Part shown: positions 25,228 through 34,993 of the stretch, piece by piece
Layout of the letters: each line of letters starts with the position of its first letter
How positions within the stretch are numbered: position 1 is the first letter of the stretch
Assembly: GCA_023418475.1 (NCBI GenBank)
Contig: JAEZZO010000033.1
Coordinates: forward strand, 186,001 to 250,000
Direction: 5' to 3'
Length of the DNA: 64,000 nt
Origin: Bacillota bacterium
GTDB lineage: Bacteria; Bacillota; Clostridia; Lachnospirales; Lachnospiraceae
Notes under the pieces: generated by a model
What the model saw: the letters and a program-made list of their open reading frames with translations, nothing else
What the model was told of the DNA's origin: nothing
Databases searched by the model: none
Program-made: the position numbers and the translations under genes

Positions 25228-27366
25228 ATGAAACGGTATAGGAAGAGTTGGAAACAGATAATATCTTTTATCATGGCAGCAATCTTTTTATGCAGCTGTA
25301 CCGGAGTTTTGGCTTATGCTGCCGGAACACAGAATAAAGGTGACAGCAAGGAAGCCATAACAAAAACCACAAATGGTATGAAAGCTGCAGGAAATAGAAA
25401 ACCGGAAAATCAAAATAACAGCAAACGAACGAATGCAAAGGATGAGACAGTTTATGTGATTGCAAATACGGATGGAAGTACGCAGAAAGTAATCGTCAGC
25501 GATTGGATAAAAAATGTTTTGGAGGATAGCCGTGTCATAGACAGTACGCTGTTAAGTAATATCACGAATGTTAAGGATGATGCGAAGTATTCCATGAACA
25601 CCGACAATTCACCTGTCTGGGAGAGTAAGGGTGGTGATATCTATTATCAGGGAGATACGGATAAAGCAGTTCCGGTCACAATTGCAATCACTTATCTGCT
25701 TGATGGGAAGAAGGTTACTGCTAAAGAGCTTGCTGGAAAAAGCGGTAACGTGACAATCCGGTTTGACTATACGAATAATCAATCGGAACATATTAAAATT
25801 GACGGAGTAGAGACGAAAATCTATGTTCCGTTTGTAATGCTGTCGGGTATGGTACTGGAGAATGATCAATTTAGCAATGTAACAGTAACCAATGGGAAAA
25901 TAATCAACGATGGTGACAGGACGCTTGTGATTGGAGCTGCACTTCCGGGAATGCAGGAAAACCTGAACATTGATAAGGAGACCTTTGATATTCCAAGTTT
26001 CGTGGAAATAAATGCGGATGTTACGGATTTCGAACTAACTACAACACTTACGCTTGCGACAAATGAAGTATTTAGTGACATTAACCTGGACCGGTACGAA
26101 GGGATAGATGAACTGGAAAAGTTGCCAAATTCCATGGATGATCTGACAGATGCAATGAATAAACTTATGGACGGATCCTCTACGTTATATGATGGTTTAT
26201 CTGTTTTGCTGGAGAAATCAGGGGAATTAACGGAAGGCATTAACCGGTTAGAAGCAGGTGCACAGCAGCTTAACGAGGGTACTGGCAGTTTGTCTCGCGG
26301 AGCGGCAAAGCTTCACTCCGGAATAGGAACGCTCTCCTCCGGCCTAGATACCCTGACCGAGAACAACACCAGCTTAAATAACGGAGCAAAGCAGGTTTTT
26401 GAGACATTACTTTCCACCGCAAATTCACAGTTAAGCACAAGTGGTTTGCAGGTGCAAAAACTAACGATTAACAATTATGGGAAAGTGCTGGATGGTGTTA
26501 TAAAATCACTTGATAAAACCACTGTTTATAGTATGGCGTATCAGAAAGCACAGGATATGGTGACCGCCAAAGTCCGTGAACAGGAGAAAATAATACGAGA
26601 AAGAGTAGAAGAGGCAGCACGCGGTAAGGTGCTGGAGGAAGTTTTGAAAGCAGCAGGTCAGAAATTAACAGCTGATGAATACCAGGCCGCTGTTAAGGCA
26701 GGTCAGGTACCCGACCCAGTTCAGGCTCAAGTAAAAGCTGTTGTTGAAGCACAGATGAATACTGATACAGTTCGCTCTCAGATTAATTCGAATACGGAAG
26801 CGCAGATACAGAATCTGATTTCACTGACAATGAAAAGCAGCGATGTAACTGCAAAAATTAATGCTGCGGTAGAAAGTGCAAAATCAGGGGCGGAGAGAAT
26901 CATCGCATTAAGAGAACAACTGGATCATTATAATCAATTTTATCAGGGACTTTTAACATATACAGATGGAGTAGCGCAGGCCGATACAGGTGCAAAAGCG
27001 TTATATAGCGGAAGTAAGACTTTGACAGAGGGAATAACCACTCTCTCAGACGGAACCGAAAGTCTGTCCGGGGGTATCAAGGACTTGAAGAAAGGTGGCT
27101 CGGCATTGATAAAAGGTGTTTCGAAGTTAAAGAATGGATCCGGAGAGCTGTCCGATGGTATGACGGTATTTAACAAAGATGGAATACAGAAGCTTACGGA
27201 TGCAGTGAAGGAAAATTTAGACGGAATAGTTGCAAGGCTGCGTGCGACGATTGATGCTTCAAAGCATTATAAATCCTTTGCCGGCAAATCAGATAATATG
27301 GATGGAACGGTGAAATTTATTTATAGAACCGCTTCTATAGAAAAATCGGAAGATAACGAAAAATAA
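25228..27366 (+). CDS. Secreted heptad-repeat (LxxG) protein, YhgE/Pip-related type
   Basis: From the ATG at 25228 (GGAATGGAGGATAAG upstream) the protein has 712 residues. A basic N-terminus and hydrophobic segment near 11-30 suggest a signal peptide. A beta-rich region follows up to about residue 300. Two blocks of leucine/glycine heptads (patterns like L-x-x-G-x-x-x-L, near 300-390 and 575-650) enclose a long alpha-helical stretch rich in Glu, Ala and Gln. This resembles the outside part of YhgE/Pip proteins but lacks their membrane permease end. It is the last gene of the TetR-linked MMPL operon and may bridge the transporter to the cell wall. That role is inferred only from position. Confidence 0.72.
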   Translation: MKRYRKSWKQIISFIMAAIFLCSCTGVLAYAAGTQNKGDSKEAITKTTNGMKAAGNRKPENQNNSKRTNAKDETVYVIANTDGSTQKVIVSDWIKNVLEDSRVIDSTLLSNITNVKDDAKYSMNTDNSPVWESKGGDIYYQGDTDKAVPVTIAITYLLDGKKVTAKELAGKSGNVTIRFDYTNNQSEHIKIDGVETKIYVPFVMLSGMVLENDQFSNVTVTNGKIINDGDRTLVIGAALPGMQENLNIDKETFDIPSFVEINADVTDFELTTTLTLATNEVFSDINLDRYEGIDELEKLPNSMDDLTDAMNKLMDGSSTLYDGLSVLLEKSGELTEGINRLEAGAQQLNEGTGSLSRGAAKLHSGIGTLSSGLDTLTENNTSLNNGAKQVFETLLSTANSQLSTSGLQVQKLTINNYGKVLDGVIKSLDKTTVYSMAYQKAQDMVTAKVREQEKIIRERVEEAARGKVLEEVLKAAGQKLTADEYQAAVKAGQVPDPVQAQVKAVVEAQMNTDTVRSQINSNTEAQIQNLISLTMKSSDVTAKINAAVESAKSGAERIIALREQLDHYNQFYQGLLTYTDGVAQADTGAKALYSGSKTLTEGITTLSDGTESLSGGIKDLKKGGSALIKGVSKLKNGSGELSDGMTVFNKDGIQKLTDAVKENLDGIVARLRATIDASKHYKSFAGKSDNMDGTVKFIYRTASIEKSEDNEK

Positions 27367-27415
27367 TGGTATAACAAGATTATATATTATTGGATTATCA
27401 TTAAATATTTATAAA

Positions 27416-27451
27416 ATGCCGGTGGGCTGCTAAAGCACCTGCCGGTATTTT
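27416..27451 (+). terminator. Terminator of the MMPL operon
   Basis: ATGCCGGTGGG (27416-27426) pairs with the CCTGCCGGTAT region (27438-27448) using a few G-T pairs, and the closing GC-rich stem is followed by TTTTA. It lies 50 bases after the last stop codon. Confidence 0.65.
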
Positions 27452-27665
27452 ATTGGATGAAATTAAGTTATATTCAGCGTTGTAACCCTGCTAGTTATGT
27501 TACAGTCTACAGGCAGGTCTTATTCTATCCTTCTTGTTATCAAGGGAGCACTGTGCTAAAATAATCTTTAGCAGAAACTGGATTTTAAGAAAACTTTAAG
27601 GTTTTGATAAGCTGCTTTCAAGCTGCAACTGCTATGTTTAAAGAAAAACATGGAGGAATTGTGGT

Positions 27666-29627
27666 ATGAATTACTTATTAAAGCAATGGAAAAGAATAAT
27701 GCCATTACTGTGTGTGCTGCTTATCGGTATAGATATTCCGATACAGGCAGCTGTAGCACTGGCGAATGGGAAAACTACGGTTAGGGAAGCGAAAGATCTG
27801 AGCAAAGATGTAGCTTCCGGCGAACTGGAGAGCTTTCTGGATGGAATTTTTGATGAAAATATGAAAAGCTATGAGATACCGGGAGCGGTAATATCCATTG
27901 TAAAGGATGGGAAAGAAATATTCTCAAAGGGATATGGCTATGCGGATATGGATAGAAAGACGGTGGTAGATGCCGGTAGTACGTTATTTCGAATCAGCTC
28001 AATCACAAAGCTATTTACTGCAACAGCCGTAATGCAGCTTGCTCAGGCAGGAGAGATAAATTTGGAAGAAGATGTCAATCACTATCTGCAAGGCTTTCGG
28101 ATTAAAAATAATTACAATAAACCGGTGACTATGGCGCAATTACTTACCCATACCTCCGGTCTTGACAGTGATGAGATTGGCGATCTATCAAAAAAAGAAT
28201 CTGAAGTTAACCCGATTAGTAAGGTTTTGGAAAATCGTATGCTTCCTGTAATAAGAGAACCCGGCAGTGAAATTCAATATAGTAATTATGGTATGTCTCT
28301 TGCAGGCTGCATAGTTGAGGAGGTATCAAAGCAAAGCTGCAAGGATTATATAGATCAAAATATAATTGAACCACTCGGAATGGAAAACACTAAATTTGCA
28401 CTAAATGACGCCAAATTAGCACAGGGTTATCATGTTGTTGAGAATAAGCCGACCAAAATGAATATGGAGGGTTATTTTAACCTGTATCCGATTGGTGGGA
28501 TTCTATCTACGGCAGATGATATGGCAAGGTTTATGGTCTGCAGTCTTAAGAAAGGAGAATATGACGGACAGCGCATTTTAGATCAGGATACCGCTACAAC
28601 TATGCAGAGCCGTCATGCAGGATTTGATCCGCTGCTTCCCGGAACCTGCTATGGATTTAGTGAACGGTGTATCAGAGGAATCCGTGCGGTAGGTCATTCC
28701 GGCTATTCTGAAGACGGTTTTTCTTCTGAAGTCTGTCTGTTTCCTGAGTATAACCTTGGAATCTTCATTGCAATTAACCAGGGACAAAATAATTTGTTTC
28801 CCCAGGAGTTTGCATCTTATTTCATAGACCATTATTATCAAAAGGAGGAAGCAAAGACTGCAGCTTCTACAGAGGCTTTTCAAAAATCATCCGTAGATGG
28901 TGTCTACCGGTTTGGAGATTATGCCCGAAGTACTATTGCAAAGGGAGACATATTCGGTGCGGGAGAAGAAGTTATAGTGAGACAAAATAAAGACGGAACA
29001 CTTACTCTGGATGAAACAGATCCATTTACCGGAAAGAAAAGTATCACAACCGCAAAACAAATATCCACTCTTGCTTTCCAAAAACCTGACGGGGATTATA
29101 TAGTTTTTAAAAAGAATGCTTCGGGCCAAGCAGCGTATATGGCACAAACCTCTGACAGCTGGCATGGAACTTATGAAAAAATCTCCTGGTATGAAACCAA
29201 TCAATTTCAAAATACTTTCTTCCTAGTAATAATGCTGATTGCACTACTAGAAATTGTTCTCTGGATCCTTTCTCTGATCAAAAGAATGTTAAAAAGTAAG
29301 AACTCTCCGGCAGCAGAAAAAACTGTGATCTGGAGTAAAAATATCATGGGACTGGGTGCCTTGCTTAATTTCAATTTCTTTGTGGTCAGTCTGACAACAT
29401 GGGGTACGAGACTTCGCTATGGAGTTCCGCTGGATATTAAAATACTCTTATGCGTTCCGATTGCAGCCGGAATTCTGACAATGCTACTTGCTATATTATC
29501 TGTTATAATATGGAAAGGGAAGTACAATAGCTTACGCTATCGAATTTATATATCTGTTGGTGTTATTATCGGTATATTATTTATCTGGTTTGATTGTTAT
29601 TGGAACTTCATGGGATTTCATTATTGA
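27666..29627 (+). CDS. Class C beta-lactamase-like serine hydrolase with C-terminal membrane helices
   Basis: The 653-residue protein starts with a signal-like segment (residues 7-33). A beta-lactamase/D-Ala-D-Ala peptidase domain spans about 50-390, with SxxK in SSITKLF near residue 117, YxN in YSNYGMS near 205 and HxG in GHSGYSEDG near 345. A beta-rich middle region and at least four membrane helices near 515-650 follow. Proteins of this kind in Firmicutes are usually peptidases or esterases acting on wall peptides. True beta-lactam hydrolysis is not implied. It is upstream of a two-component system that could sense the same stress. The ATG follows TGGAGG. Confidence 0.88.
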   Translation: MNYLLKQWKRIMPLLCVLLIGIDIPIQAAVALANGKTTVREAKDLSKDVASGELESFLDGIFDENMKSYEIPGAVISIVKDGKEIFSKGYGYADMDRKTVVDAGSTLFRISSITKLFTATAVMQLAQAGEINLEEDVNHYLQGFRIKNNYNKPVTMAQLLTHTSGLDSDEIGDLSKKESEVNPISKVLENRMLPVIREPGSEIQYSNYGMSLAGCIVEEVSKQSCKDYIDQNIIEPLGMENTKFALNDAKLAQGYHVVENKPTKMNMEGYFNLYPIGGILSTADDMARFMVCSLKKGEYDGQRILDQDTATTMQSRHAGFDPLLPGTCYGFSERCIRGIRAVGHSGYSEDGFSSEVCLFPEYNLGIFIAINQGQNNLFPQEFASYFIDHYYQKEEAKTAASTEAFQKSSVDGVYRFGDYARSTIAKGDIFGAGEEVIVRQNKDGTLTLDETDPFTGKKSITTAKQISTLAFQKPDGDYIVFKKNASGQAAYMAQTSDSWHGTYEKISWYETNQFQNTFFLVIMLIALLEIVLWILSLIKRMLKSKNSPAAEKTVIWSKNIMGLGALLNFNFFVVSLTTWGTRLRYGVPLDIKILLCVPIAAGILTMLLAILSVIIWKGKYNSLRYRIYISVGVIIGILFIWFDCYWNFMGFHY

Positions 29628-29726
29628 TATGCAGATGTATTATTATGGAAGCAGAAAAGGGAGGTAATGCACAGCATTTGGCTGTGAGGTAGAACTTTAT
29701 CTAATTACATGTCAACAGTAGATTAA

Positions 29727-29747
29727 TTATTGAATTTAATTCAATAA
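29727..29747. promoter_or_regulatory. Perfect 21-base palindrome upstream of the 29791 two-component operon
   Basis: TTATTGAATT and AATTCAATAA flank one central T (29727-29747), a perfect 10-bp inverted repeat. It lies 44 bases before the response-regulator start codon, where an autoregulatory site would be expected. Its AT-richness means that chance cannot be excluded. Confidence 0.45.
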
Positions 29748-29790
29748 ACTAACGATTGACCTTCCAATTATTGAGTGGAGGTGTATAAGC

Positions 29791-30483
29791 TTGGCAGGAG
29801 AATGGATCTTGCTTGTAGATGATGAAAGGGAAATTCGTGAGCTTCTGGAAAAATATCTAAAGAGAGAGGGATATCAGACAAAGCAGGCAGGCAGCGGTCT
29901 GGCGGCTTTGGAATTAATAAAGCAATACGATTTTTCTCTTGTAGTTCTTGACATTATGATGCAGGATATGGATGGTTTTGAAGTGTTAAAGACAATTCGT
30001 AAGGAAAACACCTCTCTCCCGGTTTTGTTTTTAAGCGCCAGACAGGAGGATTATGATAAAATCCTTGGTTTTGGACTTGGAGCAGATGATTATGTGACTA
30101 AGCCGTTTTCACCGGCAGAGTTGACGGCGAGGATTAAAGCACACATAAAAAGGATTGCGGCTTATAAAACACAGGCGGAAAAAGAGACATTGATTATCAG
30201 GGGGGATTTATGTCTTGATTTAAGAAGCTGTATCCTATCCAAAAAGGGAGTGAATTTAGATCTGACAGCAAGGGAAATAAAACTGCTGCAGCTATTTATG
30301 GAAAATCCTGGGCAGGTATTTACAAAAACACAGATTTACAAGTATGTTTGGGAGAATAGTTATGGGGATGATAATTCCGTGATGGTTTATATCAGTCATT
30401 TGAGGGATAAACTGGAGGAGGATCCGGGTAACCCTCAGTACATTCAGACAGTAAGAGGAATTGGCTATCGTTATAAGGCATAG
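29791..30483 (+). CDS. OmpR/PhoB family response regulator
   Basis: The 230-residue protein starts with TTG at 29791, spaced correctly from GTGGAGGTG. The receiver domain has acidic pocket VDDERE near residues 9-14, phosphoacceptor aspartate in VVLDIMMQDMDG near 54 and lysine in VTKPFSPAE near 103. A winged-helix DNA-binding domain follows (about 130-230, ending TVRGIGYRYKA). It forms an operon with the sensor kinase 37 bases downstream. The perfect palindrome just upstream may be its own binding site. The target genes may include the neighbouring beta-lactamase-like gene, but this is inference. Confidence 0.93.
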   Translation: MAGEWILLVDDEREIRELLEKYLKREGYQTKQAGSGLAALELIKQYDFSLVVLDIMMQDMDGFEVLKTIRKENTSLPVLFLSARQEDYDKILGFGLGADDYVTKPFSPAELTARIKAHIKRIAAYKTQAEKETLIIRGDLCLDLRSCILSKKGVNLDLTAREIKLLQLFMENPGQVFTKTQIYKYVWENSYGDDNSVMVYISHLRDKLEEDPGNPQYIQTVRGIGYRYKA

Positions 30484-30520
30484 ACGTCTATATGAATGAG
30501 AGAGTATCTTGGAGGCAGTC

Positions 30521-31933
30521 ATGAATTTACAGTTGAAAATCTATATCGCCTATCTTTCATCACTCATCCTGTCAGTGGTTATTTTTTTGGTGGTAATCTG
30601 GTATCTCATGTCAAATGGCAACTGGTCCGGAATTAGTATGACAGATATGCAGAAAGCGGCTGAGGGGGCGGCACAAAGTATATCGTTGGAGGATTCGCCT
30701 GAAACGGTTAATGTAATATTAAAAAAATGGAGCCAAAAATACCCCGCAATGGTACTGGAACTATTTTCCGAGAAGAGAGGCATACTAACTGTCACATCAG
30801 ATAGGATTAAGATAACAGATATGGGAGAATTGATCAGCTGTCTGACCTATAACGGAAGCCGGTCCCAAGATAATTGGGTTTATGCGACAAAGGCAGAATG
30901 GGGGAAACAGGAGAAGGTATATGTGATAGTTATCGTTCCTTCGAAAGAATATACAGCCGTAACTTTCCGGCTGAACGGAGCCAAAGGGTATGGATTATTT
31001 GGAAAGATGTTTTTGATCGGCCTTGGTATTACACTAATTATAACCTGTTCCTTTGCATATTTATTTACCAGAAAATTATCAAAACGGTTTCATCAGCTCA
31101 TGAAGGGGATTGAGGATCTGGATATGGAGAACCTGGATGTTAAGATACAAAATCCTTCCAGGGATGAGATCGGAAGATTGGCAGATACTATAAATCATAT
31201 GACAGCACGCCTTCGTGAACAGGTCAGAGTAAAACAGGAATATCAAGAGGAAAGAAAAAAGCTTGTCTCCGATATTTCCCATGATCTCAGAACACCTCTG
31301 ACCTCCATCATCGGATATGCGGAAGCTTTGGATGATAAGCTCTATGACAATGAAGAGGAGCTATACAGGTCAATTGCGATTATCAGGAAAAAAGCAGTTT
31401 ATATGGAGAGGCTTCTTAAGGAGCTGCTGGATTTTTCAAGATATGAATCAGCCGGCAGAAAAACGGATAAACAACAAACCGATATTACAGAACTGGCAAG
31501 AGAACTTTTAATTGAATATCTTCCGCTCCTGGAGAAGGAAGAGATAGCGCTTATCGCCGAGATACCGGATAAATTACCCCCAATAGAAATTGACAGGGAT
31601 ATGATAACACGGGTTATCAGAAATCTTTTGGATAATGCTGTTCGATATGGAAAAAGCGGTAAGAAAATTGAATTTATGATCACGGAGGAGATCGAATACC
31701 AACAAATCATAATCAGGGATTATGGTCCCGGAATACCGAAAGAGAATTTACCTCATATTTTTGAAAGATTTTACAGAGGAGATAAAAGCAGGGCAACGGA
31801 TGGCGGTATGGGACTGGGACTTGCAATCGCTGATGAGATGGTAAGGCTTCACTGCGGAAAAATCGAGGTAGCAAGTCCCGAAGAAAAAGGTACGGCAATT
31901 CTTGTTCGACTTCCAAAAGCTGGTAGCAAATAG
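30521..31933 (+). CDS. Sensor histidine kinase with HAMP domain
   Basis: From the ATG at 30521 (GGAGG upstream) the protein has 470 residues. There are two membrane helices (about 8-30 and 165-185) flanking an outside sensor region. A HAMP domain spans about 186-238 and HisKA follows with the phosphorylated histidine in SDISHDLRTPLTSIIGY near residue 254. The ATPase domain has NLLDNAVRYG near 370, GPGIPKENLPHIFERFYRGD near 402-421 and GMGLGLAIADEM near 427-438. It pairs with the upstream OmpR-type regulator. The outside domain is short and not recognised, so the signal is unknown. Confidence 0.93.
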   Translation: MNLQLKIYIAYLSSLILSVVIFLVVIWYLMSNGNWSGISMTDMQKAAEGAAQSISLEDSPETVNVILKKWSQKYPAMVLELFSEKRGILTVTSDRIKITDMGELISCLTYNGSRSQDNWVYATKAEWGKQEKVYVIVIVPSKEYTAVTFRLNGAKGYGLFGKMFLIGLGITLIITCSFAYLFTRKLSKRFHQLMKGIEDLDMENLDVKIQNPSRDEIGRLADTINHMTARLREQVRVKQEYQEERKKLVSDISHDLRTPLTSIIGYAEALDDKLYDNEEELYRSIAIIRKKAVYMERLLKELLDFSRYESAGRKTDKQQTDITELARELLIEYLPLLEKEEIALIAEIPDKLPPIEIDRDMITRVIRNLLDNAVRYGKSGKKIEFMITEEIEYQQIIIRDYGPGIPKENLPHIFERFYRGDKSRATDGGMGLGLAIADEMVRLHCGKIEVASPEEKGTAILVRLPKAGSK

Positions 31934-31969
31934 AAAAGATTAGTCATATTCTTCATTATGTTTCATTCT

Positions 31970-32009
31970 AAAATGGCAGACGGCTAGATCACGCCTGCCA
32001 GCATTTTTT
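31970..32009. terminator. Bidirectional terminator between converging kinase and phosphatase genes
   Basis: AAAATG (31970-31975) and CATTTT (32002-32007) enclose a GC-rich stem (GCAG/CTGC) with A-rich and T-rich ends. The two genes converge here, and the stop codon of the minus-strand gene lies inside the structure. Confidence 0.55.
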
Positions 32010-32799
32010 CCACGGCATAAACAATACCATCTTCATCGTTTGAGAGAGTGATAAAATCAGCTGTATGCTTTACAATATCTCTCGCATTTTTCATTGCAAC
32101 ACCGAGTCCTGCATATTGCAGCATGGTAATATCATTGTAGCCGTCCCCACAGGCTGCTACTTCATTCTTTTTTATATGAAGGTATTCTGCGAGATGGTTT
32201 AAAGAATAAGCTTTATCAACGTTCAACGGCATAATTTCTAAAAAATAGGGTTCGGAACGGTAAACACTGTACCGGTCACCGATGGTATCGGCTAACCTCT
32301 TCTCGACTTTTGCAAGATAATCACCTTCTTGTAAAATCAGAAATTTCGTAACCGGAAAGTTTATGTATTCCATAAGAGAAGGTACCGCCTTGATCTGCAT
32401 TTTATTGATGCCTGCTTCGATCTGTACATACTGGTTTTTGGGTGTCTCAGTGATAATGATATCGTTTTCGTAGGATAAAATCTCACAATTATTTTCTTTT
32501 GCCAGGGGACAGATCAGCTGAGGTGCGTCTTTTGGCAGTACATTCTGATAGACAACTTTCCCTGTTTCACATTCAAAAATATAAGCGCCGTTAAAGGAAA
32601 GGATATAACCACCGTATTTCTTTAGTGCAAGCTCGTCTGCCAGAGGGGAAACTCCCTGTGTCGGTCTTCCGGAAGCTAAACATACTTTTACCCCCTGTTT
32701 TTGAAGATTAATCAGGGCCTTTTTGGTCCTTTCTGTGATCTTTTTCTGTGAATTCGTAAGAGTACCGTCGATGTCAATAGCAATTAATTTGTATCGCAT
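31984..32799 (-). CDS. Cof-type HAD-IIB family phosphatase
   Basis: This is a haloacid dehalogenase-type phosphatase that acts on small phosphorylated metabolites such as sugar phosphates. From the ATG at 32799 (MRYKLIAIDIDGTL) it has 271 residues. Catalytic motif I is DIDGTLT near residue 9, motif II is the serine in LASGRPTQG near 45 and motif IV is CGDGYNDITML near 217-227. A C2B cap domain lies between motifs II and III. An upstream ATG at 32814 would add five residues. Substrate specificity cannot be read from sequence, as these enzymes are often promiscuous. Confidence 0.9.
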   Translation of the reverse strand: MRYKLIAIDIDGTLTNSQKKITERTKKALINLQKQGVKVCLASGRPTQGVSPLADELALKKYGGYILSFNGAYIFECETGKVVYQNVLPKDAPQLICPLAKENNCEILSYENDIIITETPKNQYVQIEAGINKMQIKAVPSLMEYINFPVTKFLILQEGDYLAKVEKRLADTIGDRYSVYRSEPYFLEIMPLNVDKAYSLNHLAEYLHIKKNEVAACGDGYNDITMLQYAGLGVAMKNARDIVKHTADFITLSNDEDGIVYAVEKMLAGVI

Positions 32800-33014
32800 T
32801 AAGTATATCCTCATCTTTCAAGTAAAATAATTTGTATATTATAACACGGAAAGCACAGGAATGCAGTAATGTATTTTTGGATTCCTTCCAGAAATTTTAT
32901 TTATTACTGTATATGCTTAAGGAAATATAGATACCTTCTAAACGCAAGACTCTACTATGTGCTTTTGGATATAGTGATTATTTTATCAAGAAAAGGATTG
33001 CATTATCAACTTAG

Positions 33015-34697
33015 TTAGGCATTTTTTAAAGCATCTGCAACCGCATTCATAATTCCCATACTGCTGTAGGTAGCGCCTGATACGGTATCTACGCTCACAG
33101 ATTGTGTATCTAGTATGTCACTGATCACAGAGGAGGATGCACTCTGAAAGAATGCAGGGGTGTCTCCATTTGAAATTACTTTAATATCTGAGATAGAACC
33201 ATCCTTTACAGTAACGGATACCGTAGTAGTTGCCCTATGAAAACCTTCTGCGGAACCATTATATACGCCGTCTGTATATTTTGAAGATACAGATGTGGTA
33301 TTATCTGTTTGCGTGCTCTTAGAGGAGGCTTTTTCTGTTGTGTCGGAGGAAGCCTGTGAGGAATCGGAACGTTGTCTTCTTGGCCGTAAACTTTTTTGAG
33401 AATTTGCTTCTGATTTTGGCGCTTGTGTTACTGTTTCGGAAGCAGGGCTGTTGCCGGCTGACAAATCTCCGGAGTTATCCGGTACAGCTTCGGAAGCGGA
33501 TCCCAGCTTAGCCAGCTCCAGTGCATTCGTTACCGCAACCATGATACCGTTGCTGCTGAAGGTTGCACCGGATACCGCATCAACTTGGGCTGACTGGCAT
33601 GTGATAATCTGATTTACAATGGAACGGAAGGCACCCTCGAAGAACTGACGGTCATCCCCGTACGATACGGCTTCAATACCGGTTATACTCCCGCCTTTGA
33701 TTGTAACAGCTACGGTTGTAGTCGCATTTCTAAAACCTGTTCCAGAACCCTTATAGGTTCCGTCCGTATAAAGACTATTGGTGTTTTCGGAGGAAACAGC
33801 TGAAGTCTGGCTGCCCGAAGAGGCAGTGGCCGGCAATTCGGAAGTAATACTGCCGATATAATAGATGCCTGTTACGGCAGTAACGGCCAGCGCACCTGCT
33901 AAAACTGGACTGGCTGTGGTATTGACAACAGCAAGCTGTGCATTGCTGCGGGGACAGACTGTAATACAATTCATACAACGGATACATTCACCTGTATCGA
34001 CGGAATTCATTTCATAAAGTGGTATTCCCATGGAACATTTTCTGGTACAGGCTTTACAGGCGCCGCAGTCTTTATTTGGCTTCTTTATTTTTAGAAAACT
34101 TATTCTTGAAATAATGGCAAAAACAGCACCAAGCGGACATAAGTAACGACAGAAAAACCGTTCAATAAAGAGAGAGCCGGTCATGATTGCAAGCAGTAGC
34201 AGAAAGCCAACCGTAAGCTCGGTTATTATATAGGAAAGATTAGGTAATTGATCAAATACAACCAGGCTGCCGAAAGCATCCCATGGGCTTAAGGAGCTTA
34301 TATTAATTGTCTGGAAGCTCCAAGCAGCAAGTATAATGAAGAGCAGAACAGCGTATTTAATCAGCTTTAAATACTTGTCAGCTTTTTCATTCATACGAAA
34401 AGAACTCTTAAATAATTTACGTGATATAAAATAAAGAAAATCCCCCATGGTTCCAAAGGCACACATCCATCCACAGAAGAAACGGCCTATAAGCATGGTG
34501 ATGGGTATAATGGCAATCACACTGATGAGCTCCACAAAGGAAGCAGAAAAGCTTAGATTATGTTTCAGGATACCCTCATAAAGAAGCTTGAGGCTGAGAA
34601 AGGCATTGACATAAAGGCCTGGTAATAATACGAAGAATATGGCTTGTATCATAGCTTTTACAATATTCAGGTGGGATTGCTTGTTTTTTTGCTTCAT
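33015..34697 (-). CDS. NapH-like ferredoxin membrane protein with two FMN-binding domains
   Basis: The 560-residue protein joins a NapH/RnfG-like redox module. The membrane part spans about residues 15-190, with CGWMCAFGTMGD near 68-79 and CRYLCPLGAVF near 183-193. Two 4Fe-4S motifs follow (CGACKACTRKCS near 207-218, CIRCMNCITVCP near 233-244). Two FMN-binding domains lie outside the membrane (about 305-385 and 475-555). Each ends with an ApbE flavinylation site, DAVSGATFSS and DTVSGATYSS, where the threonine receives FMN covalently. The region between them is Ser/Thr-rich. The ApbE enzyme is encoded just upstream. This suggests electron flow from the membrane to an outside acceptor. The acceptor is unknown. 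Confidence 0.9.
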   Translation of the reverse strand: MKQKNKQSHLNIVKAMIQAIFFVLLPGLYVNAFLSLKLLYEGILKHNLSFSASFVELISVIAIIPITMLIGRFFCGWMCAFGTMGDFLYFISRKLFKSSFRMNEKADKYLKLIKYAVLLFIILAAWSFQTINISSLSPWDAFGSLVVFDQLPNLSYIITELTVGFLLLLAIMTGSLFIERFFCRYLCPLGAVFAIISRISFLKIKKPNKDCGACKACTRKCSMGIPLYEMNSVDTGECIRCMNCITVCPRSNAQLAVVNTTASPVLAGALAVTAVTGIYYIGSITSELPATASSGSQTSAVSSENTNSLYTDGTYKGSGTGFRNATTTVAVTIKGGSITGIEAVSYGDDRQFFEGAFRSIVNQIITCQSAQVDAVSGATFSSNGIMVAVTNALELAKLGSASEAVPDNSGDLSAGNSPASETVTQAPKSEANSQKSLRPRRQRSDSSQASSDTTEKASSKSTQTDNTTSVSSKYTDGVYNGSAEGFHRATTTVSVTVKDGSISDIKVISNGDTPAFFQSASSSVISDILDTQSVSVDTVSGATYSSMGIMNAVADALKNA

Positions 34698-34828
34698 AGG
34701 AACCTCCGTCTGAGTGCAGTTGCACGAAATATTTGATTTGTCAGGTAAAGCCTAAACTGAATTCGAGAGGAGCAGATACAACCTTATTCCACATTTATTT
34801 TCTTGGCTTTACTCATTAGGAATCGATT

Positions 34829-34906
34829 GTCAAAAGCCTGATCTAGGTTATGTAGATGAATATGAGTGCATATATATTCATCTGGCAAATCATTTTTAGC
34901 TTTTGA
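34829..34906 (-). repeat. Dispersed intergenic hairpin repeat, copy B
   Basis: This is the reverse-oriented copy of the element at 21203-21279, with only a handful of differences over about 75 bases. Its ends are inverted repeats, TCAAAAGC (34830-34837) and GCTTTTGA (34899-34906). The internal GATGAATAT/ATATTCATC hairpin is kept. It lies between the FMN-binding protein gene and apbE, within a probable operon. Confidence 0.75.
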
Positions 34907-34993
34907 TATTCGCGACTCATTGTATGAATCTAAAATAAATTGCTTTTAGGTAACAATATTTTAGGATCATTAGGGTTTTAAGTTATGAGCGAG

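Noticed and set aside
27666..29627. Antibiotic-resistance beta-lactamase
   Set aside because: The motifs fit the broad serine peptidase/esterase family with membrane helices. Nothing points to true beta-lactam hydrolysis.
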